Positions 6,856-7,379 of a stretch of 7,379 nucleotides of DNA are shown here, one piece after another (position 1 is the first letter of the stretch; every line of letters starts with the position of its first letter). The notes under the pieces are model-generated. The model did not search any database and had not been told where the DNA came from. It worked only from the letters and a program-made list of their open reading frames with translations. The DNA is taken from positions 1 through 7,379 of the forward strand of contig JAKAZJ010000084.1 of assembly GCA_021826565.1 (NCBI GenBank), in the 5' to 3' direction. The stretch is from Pseudomonadota bacterium. Lineage in GTDB: Bacteria; Pseudomonadota; Alphaproteobacteria; Acetobacterales; Acetobacteraceae. The translations under genes and the position numbers were made by a program.

Positions 6856-7089
6856 CTACTTCACTTTACGCACGAACAGGTGCCACACGCCGCCCGGGTC
6901 CTGTTCGGTCCGTTCCAGCGCATGACCCACCTTGCGGACCCATTCCGGCACGTCCCGGGCGGTGCCCGCGTCCGAGGACAGCAGCTCGAAAATCGTGCCC
7001 ACTTCGGCGCGGCGCAAGCTGGCGATCAGCTCCATCAGCGGGCCGGGGCAGTAGCTGCCCCGGGCATCGATCAGGGTCGGCTCGGGCAT
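6856..7089 (-). CDS. TusA-family sulfurtransferase-like protein
   Basis: This is a 77-residue cytoplasmic protein of the TusA/SirA fold, small carriers that hold sulfane sulfur as a cysteine persulfide. The key motif DARGSYCPGPLMELI (8-22) contains the CPxP signature (C14, P15, P17) at the start of the first helix. The rest, ending in VWHLFVRKVK, fits the family's second b-a-b half and normal length. I chose the ATG at 7089 because GAAGGA lies ten bases upstream and because the family starts just before this motif. Extending to 7215 would add a basic, low-complexity stretch crossing the promoter region. It is the first gene of the minus-strand series and precedes the SQR-like gene by 26 bases. 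That suggests it accepts sulfur released as polysulfide or persulfide rather than acting in tRNA thiolation. Confidence 0.85.
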   Translation of the reverse strand: MPEPTLIDARGSYCPGPLMELIASLRRAEVGTIFELLSSDAGTARDVPEWVRKVGHALERTEQDPGGVWHLFVRKVK

Positions 7090-7185
7090 CGGCGTCGGGT
7101 CCTTCGCTCGGGCGGACAGCATAGCAGAAACGGCGCGGCTGCCGACCGGCGGCGCGGATCGGGCAGAAGCAGGCGTCTTCTTTTG

Positions 7186-7214
7186 TTGATTTCTGCCGGT
7201 CATTGTGATATACA
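7186..7214 (+). promoter_or_regulatory. Candidate promoter of the plus-strand secreted-protein gene
   Basis: TTGATT (7186-7191) and TATACA (7209-7214) are spaced by 17 bases in an AT-rich patch that stands out from the GC-rich surroundings. Each hexamer matches the sigma-70 consensus at four of six positions; TACAAT (7211-7216) is an alternative -10 with longer spacing. It would give a leader of about 50 bases. No equally good minus-strand promoter was found for the TusA-like gene. Confidence 0.4.
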
Positions 7215-7216
7215 AT
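7202..7216. promoter_or_regulatory. Short dyad (ATTGT-N5-ACAAT) overlapping the -10 region
   Basis: ATTGT (7202-7206) and ACAAT (7212-7216) are perfect inverted arms around five bases. The dyad sits on the candidate -10 of the plus-strand gene, 113 bases upstream of the tusA-like start on the other strand. The position suits a repressor operator controlling one or both divergent genes. The arms are short, so chance is not excluded. Confidence 0.35.
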
Positions 7217-7228
7217 CATTCCGGTACT

Positions 7229-7252
7229 GCCAGGGAAGTCGGTTCCCGCGGC
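7229..7252 (+). repeat. Imperfect stem-loop in the leader of the plus-strand gene
   Basis: GGGAA (7233-7237) and TTCCC (7243-7247) pair around the loop GTCGG. The stem can be extended across a small bulge by GCC (7229-7231) and GGC (7250-7252). It ends about eight bases before the GGAG ribosome-binding site, so it could affect leader stability or translation. There is no T-run and it is not a terminator. Confidence 0.35.
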
Positions 7253-7273
7253 ACGCCCTCGGAGACGTGATTG

Positions 7274-7379
7274 ATGAACGGTGTTCGTGTTGCGGGCGTT
7301 CTTGCCGTCATGCTGGGCGCCGGTCTGGTGCTCGCCCACCCCGCCCGGGCCTCGCTGCTGCATCAGTACCTCTTCAACG
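7274..7379 (+). CDS. Secreted protein with Sec signal peptide (N-terminal part, runs off right edge)
   Basis: The first 35 codons of a plus-strand gene are visible. The ATG at 7274 is preceded by GGAG at 7261-7264 with a nine-base spacer. The product begins MNGVRVAGVLAVMLGAGLVL, continues AHPARA and then SLLHQYLFN. This is a typical Sec signal peptide with R5 in the n-region, a hydrophobic core at about 6-21 and an ARA cleavage site after residue 26. The mature start, SLLHQYLFN, resembles the first strand of LamG/concanavalin-like domains in secreted or PEP-CTERM proteins, but nine residues are too few to assign a family. It is divergent from the tusA-like gene and shares the intergenic region with it. 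Reality of the gene is likely; its function is unknown. Confidence 0.7.
   Translation, partial: MNGVRVAGVLAVMLGAGLVLAHPARASLLHQYLFN

Noticed and set aside
7090..7215. N-terminal extension of the TusA-like protein up to 7215
   Set aside because: The extra residues are basic and low-complexity and would cross the AT-rich promoter patch. The ATG at 7089 has GAAGGA upstream and gives the normal family N-terminus.
7202..7221. Reading the dyad as a SqrR/BigR sulfide-responsive operator
   Set aside because: The arms are ATTGT/ACAAT, not a clear match to a known site that I can state with confidence, and no regulator gene is in the window. It is kept only as an unspecified dyad.

Overview
The window is GC-rich throughout and densely packed. 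Its codon usage and gene families fit an alphaproteobacterium. The Rhodospirillales or Acetobacteraceae seem plausible, but this is inference from composition and gene content, because no rRNA or tRNA is present. Nine genes lie head to tail on the minus strand, and one gene on the plus strand begins at the right edge. I see no tRNA, rRNA, CRISPR array, transposase or phage gene. The longest stretch without a gene is the 184-base divergent region at 7090-7273.

In transcription order (right to left), the first block looks like a sulfur module. It holds a small TusA-family protein (7089-6856), an FAD enzyme resembling sulfide:quinone oxidoreductase (6829-5690) and a DUF1641 protein (5677-5279). 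Each is separated by only 12-26 bases and has its own Shine-Dalgarno sequence. The second block is an orphan ParA-type ATPase (5214-4585). Its stop codon overlaps the start of a four-helix CopD-like membrane protein (4588-4136) as ATGA.

The third block is a complete three-subunit molybdenum hydroxylase in the order S, L, M: coxS (4012-3515), coxL (3489-1108) and coxM (1089-298). The large subunit carries AYRGAGR where genuine aerobic CO dehydrogenases carry AYxCSFR. It is therefore a form II enzyme whose substrate is uncertain. The N-terminal 88 codons of recQ follow only 33 bases after coxM and run off the left edge.

The sulfur enzyme would pass electrons from sulfide to the quinone pool while TusA handles sulfane sulfur. 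The Mo hydroxylase would oxidise CO or a small organic or heterocyclic compound. Whether ParA and CopD serve either module is unknown. The co-directional tusA-like / sqr-like / DUF1641 / parA / copD string is the part of the window most worth comparative study. The divergent region at 7090-7273 is locally AT-rich and carries a promoter-like element and a short dyad. The plus-strand gene there encodes a secreted protein with a clear signal peptide.
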